Made by a program: the position numbers and the translations under genes. The notes under the pieces are model-generated. The model worked only from the letters and a program-made list of their open reading frames with translations. It ran no database searches and was not told the DNA's origin. Below, piece by piece: positions 28,115 through 36,912 of a DNA stretch of 64,000 bases. Position 1 is the first letter of the stretch, and each line of letters opens with the position of its first letter. The DNA comes from Paenibacillus antarcticus (GTDB lineage: Bacteria; Bacillota; Bacilli; Paenibacillales; Paenibacillaceae). Where the stretch lies: the NCBI RefSeq assembly GCF_001637225.1, contig NZ_LVJI01000006.1, positions 124,001 through 188,000 of the forward strand. The letters run 5' to 3'.

Positions 28115-28149
28115 TGAATTATTTAAGTTTTGATGTAATCTTAATGATA

Positions 28150-28163
28150 AGAAAGCGCTAACG
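28150..28163 (+). promoter_or_regulatory. cre-like CcpA site overlapping the predicted transcription start region
   Basis: AGAAAGCGCTAACG matches the cre pattern TGNAANCGNTNNCA except at its first and last bases. It lies just downstream of the predicted start, a position that normally gives CcpA repression. Confidence 0.5.
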
Positions 28164-28219
28164 TTTATTGTTTTTATTATATTGTACCTTCTCACATTGT
28201 AAATATATAAGGAGGTTAG

Positions 28220-28924
28220 ATGATGACGATGACTTTGGTAATGGTTAGAGATTCCGAAGAATGTGTACGTTGGAAGCAAGGAAGAGGTTGGGTGTATCAA
28301 CTACTTATAGACTTCTTAAGGAACCGGCCAAGATTGTCTCTGATTGCCCAGTGGCAGAAACATATGGCTATGAGAGAAGAAGTATTCCTGACCAAAGAAG
28401 GTCAGAAACTTAAAGATTATTTATCGAATACAATGCCTGAACAATTGACGAAGCTATGCGAAGTAGAGAGGGCTGAGTATCACCGTTTATTTGAAGGCGT
28501 TCGGCCGATATTTCCTTCGCTTTGTGAGAATGACTATCGAAGTATGTTAAGTAAGAATAGTGTGGATTATATGTTAGATATCCGTAATAGGTATGCACAA
28601 TCGGGCATTGTCTTTAATAAATTGGTCCTTGAACAAGATGATCATATCTCAATTGAGCTTGAATATATGGCAGTACTCGGTGAACGAATGTCAGATGATG
28701 TATGCTTGCGGGCTTCACAACACGCGTTAATGGATTCTCAAATTCAGTTTTTAGAGCAGCATGTCATGCAGTGGGTTCCAAGTGTAGCTGAGGCCTTATG
28801 TAAGGAAGCGCGATCTCCAATATACAGAAGTCTGGGTTATATTCTCCAAGAGTTTCTACCTTATGATATTGCCATGTTACGCTCATGTCGAGCAGAACTT
28901 GACTCATGTTTGATTAGTTCATAG
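28220..28924 (+). CDS. TorD/DmsD-family molecular chaperone
   Basis: This 234-residue all-helical protein resembles TorD-type chaperones that bind the twin-arginine signal or cofactor-free form of molybdopterin enzymes. The family-like text is EYHRLFEGVRPIFPSLCENDYRS, followed by DHISIELEYMAVLGERM, which corresponds to the conserved PDHIxxELEFM segment. No molybdoenzyme gene is adjacent; the one at 19410 lies 7 kb away and lacks a Tat signal. AAGGAGG precedes ATG 28220. The FNR- and cre-like sites suggest anaerobic, glucose-repressed expression. Confidence 0.78.
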   Translation: MMTMTLVMVRDSEECVRWKQGRGWVYQLLIDFLRNRPRLSLIAQWQKHMAMREEVFLTKEGQKLKDYLSNTMPEQLTKLCEVERAEYHRLFEGVRPIFPSLCENDYRSMLSKNSVDYMLDIRNRYAQSGIVFNKLVLEQDDHISIELEYMAVLGERMSDDVCLRASQHALMDSQIQFLEQHVMQWVPSVAEALCKEARSPIYRSLGYILQEFLPYDIAMLRSCRAELDSCLISS

Positions 28925-28933
28925 TAGTTCTTA

Positions 28934-28973
28934 AAGCTGATTCCTTGAGCAATGTTTAGGAGTCGGCTTTTTT
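28934..28973 (+). terminator. Rho-independent terminator after the TorD-family gene
   Basis: AAGCTGATTCCT (28934-28945) pairs with AGGAGTCGGCTT (28958-28969), with G-U pairs, then six T. Confidence 0.88.
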
Positions 28974-29033
28974 GGTGTTTCATGACTTATCACATTACTG
29001 ACAGATGCCCTGATTCAATCCTGAGTCATCAGG

Positions 29034-29966
29034 TTAGACGGGGATGATCTGTATATCCTTATAAATAGCGCCAATTTCCTGCAGGGTTACTTTTCCGGCC
29101 ATCGTGTGAAGTGTATTAGCCGTTCCGCAGGCTGCACCTTGTTTGAGAGCTTCGACGATGTTCTGCCCTTTATGAAGAGCACTCACGAGACCGGCCATCA
29201 TCGAATCACCACTACCTACGGGGTTTATGGCATGTACTCTTGGAATCTGAATTCTATAGAATGTTCCACCATAACCTGCGAGTGCCCCGCGGGCACCCTG
29301 TGACACAACGATAAGTTGGGTATCCGAACTTAATAAGGAAGCTATAGCCTGAAGCGTCCCATAGTCATCATCTTCGCTAATCCCTGTTAGTTCAGCTAAT
29401 TCATGCTCATTAGGTTTTACTAGATCTGGCTTCCCTTGAAGGCCTTCCCGGAGAGCCTCCCCACGAGTATCTAATGCTACCTTAGCCCCTTGATGGTGTG
29501 CAATTTCGGCAAGCTCCGCATAGATCGAAGTGGGACAGCCAAGGGGTAGACTACCACATAGCAGTACCCAAGCAGCGTCTTTAGCCAAAGATTCTACTTT
29601 TAGACGAAGCTCCTGTAGCTCTGTTTCTGTTATGGTGGGACCGTCCTCTATAAGTTCAGTGCTTGTGCCAAGCATAGGATCAAGAATGGTGATGGCCCGT
29701 CTGGTTTCACCATTACGAAGAACGATGAAGTCAGAGGGAATCGTCTCGGACTCCAGACCTGCTAATAGGGTAGCACCTTGATATCCTGCTACGTAACCTG
29801 TAGCTGTAACTGATTCGCCTAAAGTTTGTAATACCCGAGCGGCATTTACACCTTTACCGCCTGGAACAGATAGGTAACCACGCATTCTGTGCAATTGATT
29901 CACTTGGAATTGAGGAATGGTATAAGTAATATCTAGTGCTGTATTTAAGGTTACCGTGGTGATCAT
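29034..29966 (-). CDS. 1-Phosphofructokinase-type PfkB sugar kinase
   Basis: This 310-residue PfkB-family kinase has the N-terminal MITTVTLNTALDITYTIPQF, the substrate loop GGKGVNAARVLQTLG, KPNEHELAELTG, and the C-terminal NPVGSGDSMMAGLVSAL with the catalytic Asp. These match 1-phosphofructokinase and tagatose-6-phosphate kinase. No fructose PTS (fruA) or fruR gene is adjacent, so the substrate is not fixed by context. The ATG at 29966 is preceded by GAAGGAGT. The 253-base stretch to the RND gene holds a terminator and no gene. Confidence 0.88.
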   Translation of the reverse strand: MITTVTLNTALDITYTIPQFQVNQLHRMRGYLSVPGGKGVNAARVLQTLGESVTATGYVAGYQGATLLAGLESETIPSDFIVLRNGETRRAITILDPMLGTSTELIEDGPTITETELQELRLKVESLAKDAAWVLLCGSLPLGCPTSIYAELAEIAHHQGAKVALDTRGEALREGLQGKPDLVKPNEHELAELTGISEDDDYGTLQAIASLLSSDTQLIVVSQGARGALAGYGGTFYRIQIPRVHAINPVGSGDSMMAGLVSALHKGQNIVEALKQGAACGTANTLHTMAGKVTLQEIGAIYKDIQIIPV

Positions 29967-30154
29967 AGGTCACTACTCCTTCAAAGGGTTATTCTAATTG
30001 TCATAAATTATCGCATATTACCTAAGGATAAGCACGTTGAACTAACCAAACAAGTAGAAATTGCTGAGCTAGCCCTGCCCAAGGACGCCACCCGTTTCAG
30101 CGGAAATATAAGGAATAGCGTATCAAGTGAAACTGATAGTATCTTATATTTTAT

Positions 30155-30208
30155 AAAAAAAGGACGTATCCTACATCCCATTAGGGGAAGAGAATACGTC
30201 CTTTTTTA
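30155..30208 (-). terminator. Terminator of the swrC-type gene
   Basis: AAAAAAGGACGTAT and ATACGTCCTTTTTT flank a loop of about 24 bases; the long T/A runs make it functional on either strand, and it lies 12 bases after the RND stop on the minus strand. Confidence 0.85.
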
Positions 30209-30219
30209 TGATGGTTGTC

Positions 30220-33200
30220 TTAGTCCTGTAATTTAGGTTTTTTAAATTTCATCAAGAACTCATACACAACCGGTACGATAACCAGTGTTAGCAATGTGGA
30301 ACTGATCAGACCACCAATGACGGTAATCCCAAGACCACGTGAAATGATTCCAGCACTATCTTCTAATCCAGTCACGAGTGGTAGCAATGCACCAATAGTT
30401 GCAAGTGCAGTCATTAAGATTGGACGAAGGCGAGTTGCTCCTGCTTCAAGTAATGCCTCGCGTGTAGACAAACCTTCTTCTTCTTTGTGTATAACGCGGT
30501 GAATAAGTACAATTGCATTCGTTACAACGATCCCAATAAGCATCAAAGCACCCATGAGTGAGGACACATTGAGTGGTTCTTTCGCAATTAGTAGTCCAAC
30601 AAGGGCACCAATGATTGTGAAAGGTAAGGAGAAGAGAATTGCAAACGGTGCAAGACCTCCACCGAAGGTTACCACGAGAACAAAGTATACAACCGCAATG
30701 GCAGCTAACATCGCAAGACCAAGTTGTGTGAATGTATCATTAATTTGTTCTGTCGCACCGCCGAATTTAATTTCAATACCGTCAGGCTTTTCGATTGATT
30801 TGATTTGTTCTTCTAAGTTTGTCGAAGCTTTACCCACATCAGCTGTTATAATATTGGCTGAAATGGATACGACCATCTTACCGTCTGTACGTGTAATGGA
30901 GTTCGGAGAAGTTCCTTTTTCCACTTTGGCTACATCTTTAATGGCAACTTCTATCCCAAGAGGGGACATAATCTTCTCATTTGCAATCTCATTAATACTC
31001 TTATAAACAGTACTGTCTGCTTCGATGTACACTTTATAGGTTTTGTTATCGACTTCAATTTCAGTTAGAACTGGACGTTCACGTACTGGACTTAACTTCA
31101 TGGCAATCTGTCCAGCCGTAAGACCTAGTGAACTTAACTTCTCTTGATCAGCTACAATGGTGTATTGATCATATGAAGTAGAAAGACTTGTCTTCGCTTT
31201 ATCGAAGTGCTTGGTATCTTCTTGAACTAGCTTAAGAATCTCATCGGATATAGGTTTAATATCCTCTAAGCTATCACCGAATACACTAACACTTAAGCCA
31301 CTTCCACCCATTCCGCCAGTCATGTCTAGAGAAGCCCATTCACCTTCAGGAACTTGTTTGTGTAGATCTTCAACGAGTTGTTTCTGGACATCCTCGAAAT
31401 TTTTCGTGTCGGATTTGTATCCAATGTAGAATAGACCTGAGTTGGATGCACTAGCACCACCCATAGGATTACTACCTCCAATGGAATATTGCATTTTCTC
31501 TACGTCTGGTTGTGCAAGAATGAGCTTCTCAGCTTCCAGAGAGAGTTTCTCGACTGCGGCAAGTTGCTCTCCTGGTTTAGGTGAGTAGGTCACCATGGTG
31601 TATTTATCTTTTTGATCCGGCATGAAGCTAGTGCCAATCAAAGGATACAACATTAGACTACCTACAAGAAGGAGAATAGCTCCACCGAAGGTAATGGCTT
31701 TATGGGAGAGACACCAGTTAAGAATACGTTGATACCCTCTAGCGAGACTGCCAATTTCTTCTTTGCCTGTGTGTCTCTTCTTGTTAATTCCCTTTTTGAA
31801 GAGTGTATGTGCAAGCATAGGTACAATCGTAATGGCAATCACAAGTGAAGCCAAGAGAGCAAATACCATCGTTAATGCGAAAGGTAGGAATAGTTCGCCA
31901 ACCATACCACTTACAAAGGCAAGAGGTAGAAATACTGCAATGGTTACGATCGTAGATGACATGATAGGAACGAACATTTCACGAGTTGCTTCGCGAACGA
32001 GTTCACGACCACGTAGCGGCTCGTCACTATCGGTTAATCGTCTATAAATATTCTCAATGACGACAATGGAGTCATCTATGACCCGTCCAATGGCTACTGT
32101 CATTGCACCTAATGTCATCATATTCAGTGTAATATCTAACTGCCAAAGGATGAGAACGGCTGCTAAAAGTGACAATGGGATTGAAATAATCGAAATAATC
32201 GTTGATCGAATATTACGAAGGAAGATTAGAATAATGATGACAGCGAATAATGCTCCAAATACAGCTTTACTAAGCATGGTATTTACAGAGTCTTCGATAG
32301 GCTCACCTTGATCGAGCAGAGTAATTAACTCAAGACCAGAGTAGCTTTTTTTCAAATCTGCCATTTTGTCTTTAACGGCATTAACGACATCGACTGTATT
32401 TGCATCGTTGTCTTTCACAATTGAAATCCCGATGGATTCAAGACCATTGGTACGAGAGATGGACTCCGCTTTACCAATAACATGAATATCGGCAATTTCG
32501 CTAAGTTTAACTGTAGGAATACCCGTAGGCGCGCCACCTGTTGGAGCATTTACATTTCCTGTTGGAGCATTTTGCGCTCCGGTAGCCGCGTTCGGAATTA
32601 CAGGAATGGCTATGTTCTTCAGATCGTCGAGTTCAATAATATTCCCATCGACTACAACGGCTTTTTCGGATTCTTCTAAATTAAATAGTCCTAGCGGTAC
32701 ACGTAAGGAGGAACCTTGAACGATTCCTTTAACGGTATCTACGTTTAGGCCTAACTCCGCCATTTTTGACGTATTAAATTTTAATTGAACTTCTTTAACA
32801 TATTGTCCCGAGATACTTACGGAGGCAACACCTGCAAGCTTCTCGATTTCAGGTTTAACTTGATTCTCGATAACTTTTGTTAATTCTTCTAAGTCTTTCG
32901 CTTGATTGTTTGAAGCACTTAGAGAAATGACAGGGAAAGAACTTAGACTAAATTTAGAGATCGTTGGTTTTTGTGCATCTTTTGGTAAAGTAACTTCATT
33001 TAAGGCTTCTCGAACAGCAGCAGTGGCTTGGTCCAAGTCTGTGCCGTAATCGAATTCCATAGCAATCGAAGCGGCATTCTCCATAGAAGTGGAAGTCACC
33101 GTCTTGACGCCATCGACATTGCGTAAACGTTGTTCAAGGGGAATAGTTACATCTTGAACAACACCTTCGGGAGCTGCACCAGGATAGACAGCAACTACAT

Positions 33201-33339
33201 TTAGAAACGGAATACTGATATTAGGCATGGTTTCTTGTTTCATGGATACTCCGGCAAATAGTCCTGCAGCAGTAATAATAATCGTAAGTATCCAGATAGC
33301 GAATTTATTGTTTAATGAGAAGTTAATAATGCTCTTCAT
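30220..33339 (-). CDS. swrC: RND-family efflux permease (SwrC/YerP-like)
   Basis: This 1039-residue HAE1-type RND transporter has 12 membrane helices and two large extracytoplasmic loops. IPFLNVVAVYPGAAPEGVVQDVTIPLEQRLRNVDGV-type text opens the first loop. TLGAMTVAIGRVIDDSIVVIENIYRR contains the helix 4 acidic residues that carry protons. LIGIVVTNAIVLIHRV lies in the second half. In Bacillus, SwrC exports surfactin and other amphiphiles and has no outer-membrane partner. The first loop carries an insertion with NAPTG/GAPTG repeats near residue 260 that looks disordered. The TetR-type gene is directly upstream, as yerO is before yerP/swrC. Confidence 0.9.
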   Translation of the reverse strand: MKSIINFSLNNKFAIWILTIIITAAGLFAGVSMKQETMPNISIPFLNVVAVYPGAAPEGVVQDVTIPLEQRLRNVDGVKTVTSTSMENAASIAMEFDYGTDLDQATAAVREALNEVTLPKDAQKPTISKFSLSSFPVISLSASNNQAKDLEELTKVIENQVKPEIEKLAGVASVSISGQYVKEVQLKFNTSKMAELGLNVDTVKGIVQGSSLRVPLGLFNLEESEKAVVVDGNIIELDDLKNIAIPVIPNAATGAQNAPTGNVNAPTGGAPTGIPTVKLSEIADIHVIGKAESISRTNGLESIGISIVKDNDANTVDVVNAVKDKMADLKKSYSGLELITLLDQGEPIEDSVNTMLSKAVFGALFAVIIILIFLRNIRSTIISIISIPLSLLAAVLILWQLDITLNMMTLGAMTVAIGRVIDDSIVVIENIYRRLTDSDEPLRGRELVREATREMFVPIMSSTIVTIAVFLPLAFVSGMVGELFLPFALTMVFALLASLVIAITIVPMLAHTLFKKGINKKRHTGKEEIGSLARGYQRILNWCLSHKAITFGGAILLLVGSLMLYPLIGTSFMPDQKDKYTMVTYSPKPGEQLAAVEKLSLEAEKLILAQPDVEKMQYSIGGSNPMGGASASNSGLFYIGYKSDTKNFEDVQKQLVEDLHKQVPEGEWASLDMTGGMGGSGLSVSVFGDSLEDIKPISDEILKLVQEDTKHFDKAKTSLSTSYDQYTIVADQEKLSSLGLTAGQIAMKLSPVRERPVLTEIEVDNKTYKVYIEADSTVYKSINEIANEKIMSPLGIEVAIKDVAKVEKGTSPNSITRTDGKMVVSISANIITADVGKASTNLEEQIKSIEKPDGIEIKFGGATEQINDTFTQLGLAMLAAIAVVYFVLVVTFGGGLAPFAILFSLPFTIIGALVGLLIAKEPLNVSSLMGALMLIGIVVTNAIVLIHRVIHKEEEGLSTREALLEAGATRLRPILMTALATIGALLPLVTGLEDSAGIISRGLGITVIGGLISSTLLTLVIVPVVYEFLMKFKKPKLQD

Positions 33340-33408
33340 AAGTATGGTTCTGCTCCTCTCTCTATACTTCTTGGGTTACACAGGATAAATAGGATTTCAC
33401 TAAGTTAT

Positions 33409-34308
33409 TTACTGAGTTATCGAATATAGTGAAATAATCTCCTTGAGTTCATCAGTTAAGACTTGTAGTTCTGATATTGGTAGTAAATTAGCGATCATAC
33501 CGATCAAAATAACTCTTCGAGGTTGAATATCTACAATTTCTTTCTCCAGAATATGTATGGATTCAAGAGCATCTTTGTACGTATTCTTATCAATCGAGTT
33601 TGTCTTGAGGTAGTCTTTTATTTCTTTGGTTATCTGAAGAGGATGCCTTTGAACGTTGGATTGATCTTTAAATTCATTAATCCATTGACCCCATACATCA
33701 GAAGTAATGAGTGGTTCGGAAGACTTGGAGATCATACTTTGGGTGATGTCATCGAGTAGGGATATGAATTGTTTTGACATTTTTTGGATGTTTATAGGGA
33801 GGCCAGGAATAAACAACATTCTTAAATAGGAGGCTAGTATGCCACCGAAAAATAAGATGAGGTCAATCGTGTACGGTTCTACTTCAGAACCATAGATCGA
33901 TTCAAGTTTAACTTTAAACCAGTGAAGCATTTTGAATTGCTCATCGCGCATACAAGTATGCTTTTTACTTGGGCCCGAACCATCAATAAACTGCTTCTTC
34001 ACAAATTCACGTAACTCAATCAGATGACTTAGAAGAACCTCCACTTGTTTATGTAGTTGCTCTTTAGGGGAAAGAAGACTGTCTTGTTCTACCTGCATAA
34101 TACTGTCGCGAATGAGATGGAAACAGTATAAGTAAATACTTTCTTCCAGCTCATCTTTAGATTTAAAATGTAGATATAAACTTCCCTTAGACATTTCACA
34201 TACTTCAGCAATTTCTTGCATAGAAGTTGAGGAAATACCTTGAGTAGAGAATAGTTGCAAGGCAGTCTTCAAAATGTAGGTTTTCTTGTCCGCTGACTTA
34301 TCAGCCAA
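33409..34308 (-). CDS. TetR/AcrR-family regulator of the RND pump (YerO-like)
   Basis: This 299-residue regulator has an N-terminal TetR helix-turn-helix (ILKTALQLFSTQGISSTSMQEIAEV, SKGSLYLHFKSKDELEE). Its C-terminal domain is long; most TetR proteins have about 200 residues, and YerO-like proteins are also long. I choose TTG 34308, 9-10 bases after AGGAG; the in-frame GTG 34317 nearly touches the site. It precedes the RND gene by 69 bases on the same strand. Two adjacent palindromes at its promoter indicate autorepression. Confidence 0.85.
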   Translation of the reverse strand: MADKSADKKTYILKTALQLFSTQGISSTSMQEIAEVCEMSKGSLYLHFKSKDELEESIYLYCFHLIRDSIMQVEQDSLLSPKEQLHKQVEVLLSHLIELREFVKKQFIDGSGPSKKHTCMRDEQFKMLHWFKVKLESIYGSEVEPYTIDLILFFGGILASYLRMLFIPGLPINIQKMSKQFISLLDDITQSMISKSSEPLITSDVWGQWINEFKDQSNVQRHPLQITKEIKDYLKTNSIDKNTYKDALESIHILEKEIVDIQPRRVILIGMIANLLPISELQVLTDELKEIISLYSITQ

Positions 34309-34326
34309 TGTGTGCACACTCCTTTC

Positions 34327-34362
34327 TAGAACTTCCGAGTTCTATGATTGACTTGATAGTCA
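34327..34362 (-). promoter_or_regulatory. Two palindromic operators at the TetR-RND promoter
   Basis: TAGAACT-TCCG-AGTTCTA (34327-34344) and TGACT-TGAT-AGTCA (34349-34362) are two different palindromes between the promoter and the start codon. They cover the predicted start site, which is a typical place for repressor binding. Confidence 0.65.
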
Positions 34363-34363
34363 G

Positions 34364-34392
34364 ATTATATTACAAATTCAAATGGGTTACAA
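34364..34392 (-). promoter_or_regulatory. SigA-type promoter of the TetR-RND operon
   Basis: On the minus strand TTGTAA (34392-34387) and TATAAT (34369-34364) are separated by 17 bases. Confidence 0.65.
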
Positions 34393-34425
34393 CTTTGTGC
34401 CTTTAACCAGAGGGAGGACGACCCA

Positions 34426-34740
34426 TTATGAGATCAGTTTCAATCCGATTGCCGCAGCAAGAATCATCGAAATAAACACAATCCGTTTGAATTCCTTAGG
34501 TTCGTTATACATCGTCATACCGACGATGGCACTACCTACGGTTCCAATACCTGTCCATACAGCATATGCCGTACCCATAGAGAGAGATGTCATGGCATAA
34601 GAAAGCAATGAGAAGCTACCTACAAAGGAGATGGACATAAGGATATATGCCTTGGGACCTTTACGATCTGCGATACCCTTAATGCCGATGACGCCGAATA
34701 CTTCACATAAACCTGCGAGAATAACTGCAATCCAAGCCAT
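34426..34740 (-). CDS. ykkD: Small multidrug resistance protein, YkkD-like subunit
   Basis: This 104-residue SMR protein has four helices with the conserved membrane glutamate in AGLCEVFGVIGIKG and the block SFSLLSYAMTSLSMGTAYAVWTGIGTVGSAIVGM, which closely resembles B. subtilis YkkD. Its start overlaps the stop of the partner gene by one base (34740). SMR pairs act as heterodimers with opposite membrane orientation and export guanidinium or quaternary cations. Confidence 0.88.
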   Translation of the reverse strand: MAWIAVILAGLCEVFGVIGIKGIADRKGPKAYILMSISFVGSFSLLSYAMTSLSMGTAYAVWTGIGTVGSAIVGMTMYNEPKEFKRIVFISMILAAAIGLKLIS

Positions 34741-35087
34741 TAGATATTCGCCTCCTTCGAAGGTGTCATATCTTTATCCGTAATTAACTTCAGACCTATG
34801 ACACCAGATAGGAGTAACAGAATAAGTAGTACCTTGGACAATAGAAAAGGTTCATCGAAGAATAGCATTTCCGCAATAACCGTTCCACCCGTGCCTAATC
34901 CAGTAAATACAGCGTAGACCGTCCCGATAGGTAATTGTTTGGAAGCCATAATAATAAGGAAAAAGCTGACTGCAATAGCAAGAGTTGTTCCCACCCATTC
35001 TGCAATTGTATTTGAATGTTTTAATCCAGATACCCATACCACTTCAATAATTCCTCCAATAAATACATAAAGCCATTGTCGATTCAT
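34740..35087 (-). CDS. ykkC: Small multidrug resistance protein, YkkC-like subunit
   Basis: This 115-residue SMR protein has four helices and a short polar tail. IEVVWVSGLKHS holds the coupling glutamate, and LPIGTVYAVFTGLGTGGTVIAEMLFF is typical of YkkC. ATG 35087 follows AAGGAG. It is the first gene of the pair. I looked for the guanidine-I (ykkC) riboswitch upstream and do not see its conserved core; the 247-base region up to the divergent cls start has AT-rich promoter sequence only. Confidence 0.88.
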   Translation of the reverse strand: MNRQWLYVFIGGIIEVVWVSGLKHSNTIAEWVGTTLAIAVSFFLIIMASKQLPIGTVYAVFTGLGTGGTVIAEMLFFDEPFLLSKVLLILLLLSGVIGLKLITDKDMTPSKEANI

Positions 35088-35334
35088 GATGACACTCCTT
35101 CTACCCCTTATATTGTTGTGATGATGAATTCAAGACCTAAGCGAATCGGGCTATGGAAACATTAGCGCTTTCTGCAAACGACTTAAAGTTTCAGTATAAC
35201 ATTTCATGTACGTCATTTTGAAATAGGATAATAAATTTTGAAGAAGTGAATAGGAGGATTAGGATGAATCATGTACAATAGTATTGTTACAGTGCTTATA
35301 GAATACATTGAGTAGATTAAAAGTGAGGGAATAT

Positions 35335-36843
35335 ATGAGACGAGGATTACAGATAGTATTAATTTCAGCTATTGTGTTTGCATTTTATTATTTTGGGTTC
35401 GGTGTTGTAGGGAAAACAGCGGGAACGATTGTAAGTATATTCTCTACACTAACGGTCATTTCACTATGCTTTATTATTTTTATGGAGAACCGGAATCCAT
35501 CTACAACGTTATCTTGGATACTCTTGCTTGCATTAGTTCCTATCGTAGGGTTGATTTTTTACTTCCTATTCGGACAGAACTATTTCAATCGCCGGAAGTA
35601 CGATAAAAAGGCACTGCGTGATATGGAGGTGTATGAAAGATTTGAGAAAGAAGAATTACGTTTCCATCAGGATCTTTCGCAGTTTACACCTCGTCAACAA
35701 CAAATGTTGAAATTATCCCAGAAGCTAGCACGTACACCAATTTCATTAAATACAGAAACAACGATTCTTACGAATGGAGAGCAGACCTTCTCCAACCTGA
35801 TTCTTGAACTCGAGAACGCCGAACATCATATTCATATGGAATATTACATCTTTAGAGCAGATGATATCGGTACACGGATTCAACAAATTCTAATCAATAA
35901 GGCCAAATCGGGCGTTAAGGTCAGATTTATGTATGATGCGGTAGGGAGTATTCAGATATCTAAATCATTTCTGAAAGAAATGGTTGATGCGGGTGTGAAA
36001 TTGGTTGCGTTCGGTAGCGTTAAGACCAATTTCTTTTCCAGTCGTGTGAATTTTCGTAATCATCGTAAGATTGTAGTTATTGATGGAGATGTAGGTTTTA
36101 TCGGTGGACTGAACGTGGGCGATGAGTATTTGAGCCGAAGTAAGACGTATGGCTACTGGCGGGATACACACATGTTAGTTAGAGGAGAAGCTGTACGAAC
36201 GCTACAGATGATTTTCTTGCAGGATTGGTTGCATATGACGGGTGAGAAATTCCTTGAACAAGAGTATTTCTCACCTACTCTGACGAGTGGCGGTGACGGT
36301 GCCGTTCAGATGATTGCGAGCGGTCCCGACAATGAGAGACGCGTATTACGGAATATCTTCTTCTCTATGATTACTTCGGCGAAGAAAAGTGTATGGCTTG
36401 CGACGCCATATTTCATTCCCAATGATGATTTATTAACTGCGTTAAGAGTTGCTGCTATGTCAGGGATGGATGTAAGAATTCTATTCCCTGCTAAGCCAGA
36501 TAAGAAGCTTCCATTCTATGCATCTCATTCCTATTTCCCATCGCTGTTGGAAGCAGGTGCGAAGATCTATGAGTATGAGAAGGGGTTTATTCATTCCAAA
36601 CTATTGATCGTAGATGGTGAAGTAGCGACGATTGGGACGGCGAATATGGATATGCGTAGCTTGAATCTTAACTTTGAGGTCAATGCGCTTCTTGTTAAGA
36701 CAGCTAGTGTGCAGAAGATGGTGACAGACTTCGAACGGGACCTATTATCAACGAACCTTGTTACTTTAGATCAATTAAAGAATAAGAAGCTATGGGAACG
36801 TTTCATGGAATCTGCTGCAAGATTAATGGCACCCCTATTATAA
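35335..36843 (+). CDS. cls: Cardiolipin synthase
   Basis: This 502-residue enzyme has two N-terminal membrane helices and two phospholipase D HKD motifs: HRKIVVIDGDVGFIGGLNVGDEY and HSKLLIVDGEVATIGTANMDMRS. It condenses two phosphatidylglycerol molecules to cardiolipin at the cytoplasmic membrane. I choose ATG 35335, which is 7 bases after GAGGG; longer frames from TTG 35308 lack a binding site. It is monocistronic and convergent with a second PLD-fold gene. Confidence 0.95.
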   Translation: MRRGLQIVLISAIVFAFYYFGFGVVGKTAGTIVSIFSTLTVISLCFIIFMENRNPSTTLSWILLLALVPIVGLIFYFLFGQNYFNRRKYDKKALRDMEVYERFEKEELRFHQDLSQFTPRQQQMLKLSQKLARTPISLNTETTILTNGEQTFSNLILELENAEHHIHMEYYIFRADDIGTRIQQILINKAKSGVKVRFMYDAVGSIQISKSFLKEMVDAGVKLVAFGSVKTNFFSSRVNFRNHRKIVVIDGDVGFIGGLNVGDEYLSRSKTYGYWRDTHMLVRGEAVRTLQMIFLQDWLHMTGEKFLEQEYFSPTLTSGGDGAVQMIASGPDNERRVLRNIFFSMITSAKKSVWLATPYFIPNDDLLTALRVAAMSGMDVRILFPAKPDKKLPFYASHSYFPSLLEAGAKIYEYEKGFIHSKLLIVDGEVATIGTANMDMRSLNLNFEVNALLVKTASVQKMVTDFERDLLSTNLVTLDQLKNKKLWERFMESAARLMAPLL

Positions 36844-36848
36844 AGAAT

Positions 36849-36886
36849 AAAGAGCGTCTGCTTATTTTTAGCGGACGCTCTTTATC
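36849..36886. terminator. Terminator between cls and the PLD-like gene
   Basis: AAAGAGCGTCTGCT (36849-36862) and AGCGGACGCTCTTT (36870-36883) pair with one G-U; it lies between convergent genes. Confidence 0.9.
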
Positions 36887-36912
36887 TTTTATACTTACTC
36901 GTAAAGAAATGA

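Noticed and set aside
30104..30151. AAATATAAG/CTTATATTT inverted repeat between the PfkB and RND genes
   Set aside because: Short AT-rich arms with a 30-base spacer next to a clear terminator; likely chance.
35088..35334. Guanidine-I (ykkC) riboswitch before the SMR pair
   Set aside because: The genes resemble ykkCD, but the leader lacks the conserved ykkC RNA core on the minus strand; only a possible weak cre-like AGAAAGCGCTAATG and AT-rich promoter sequence are seen.
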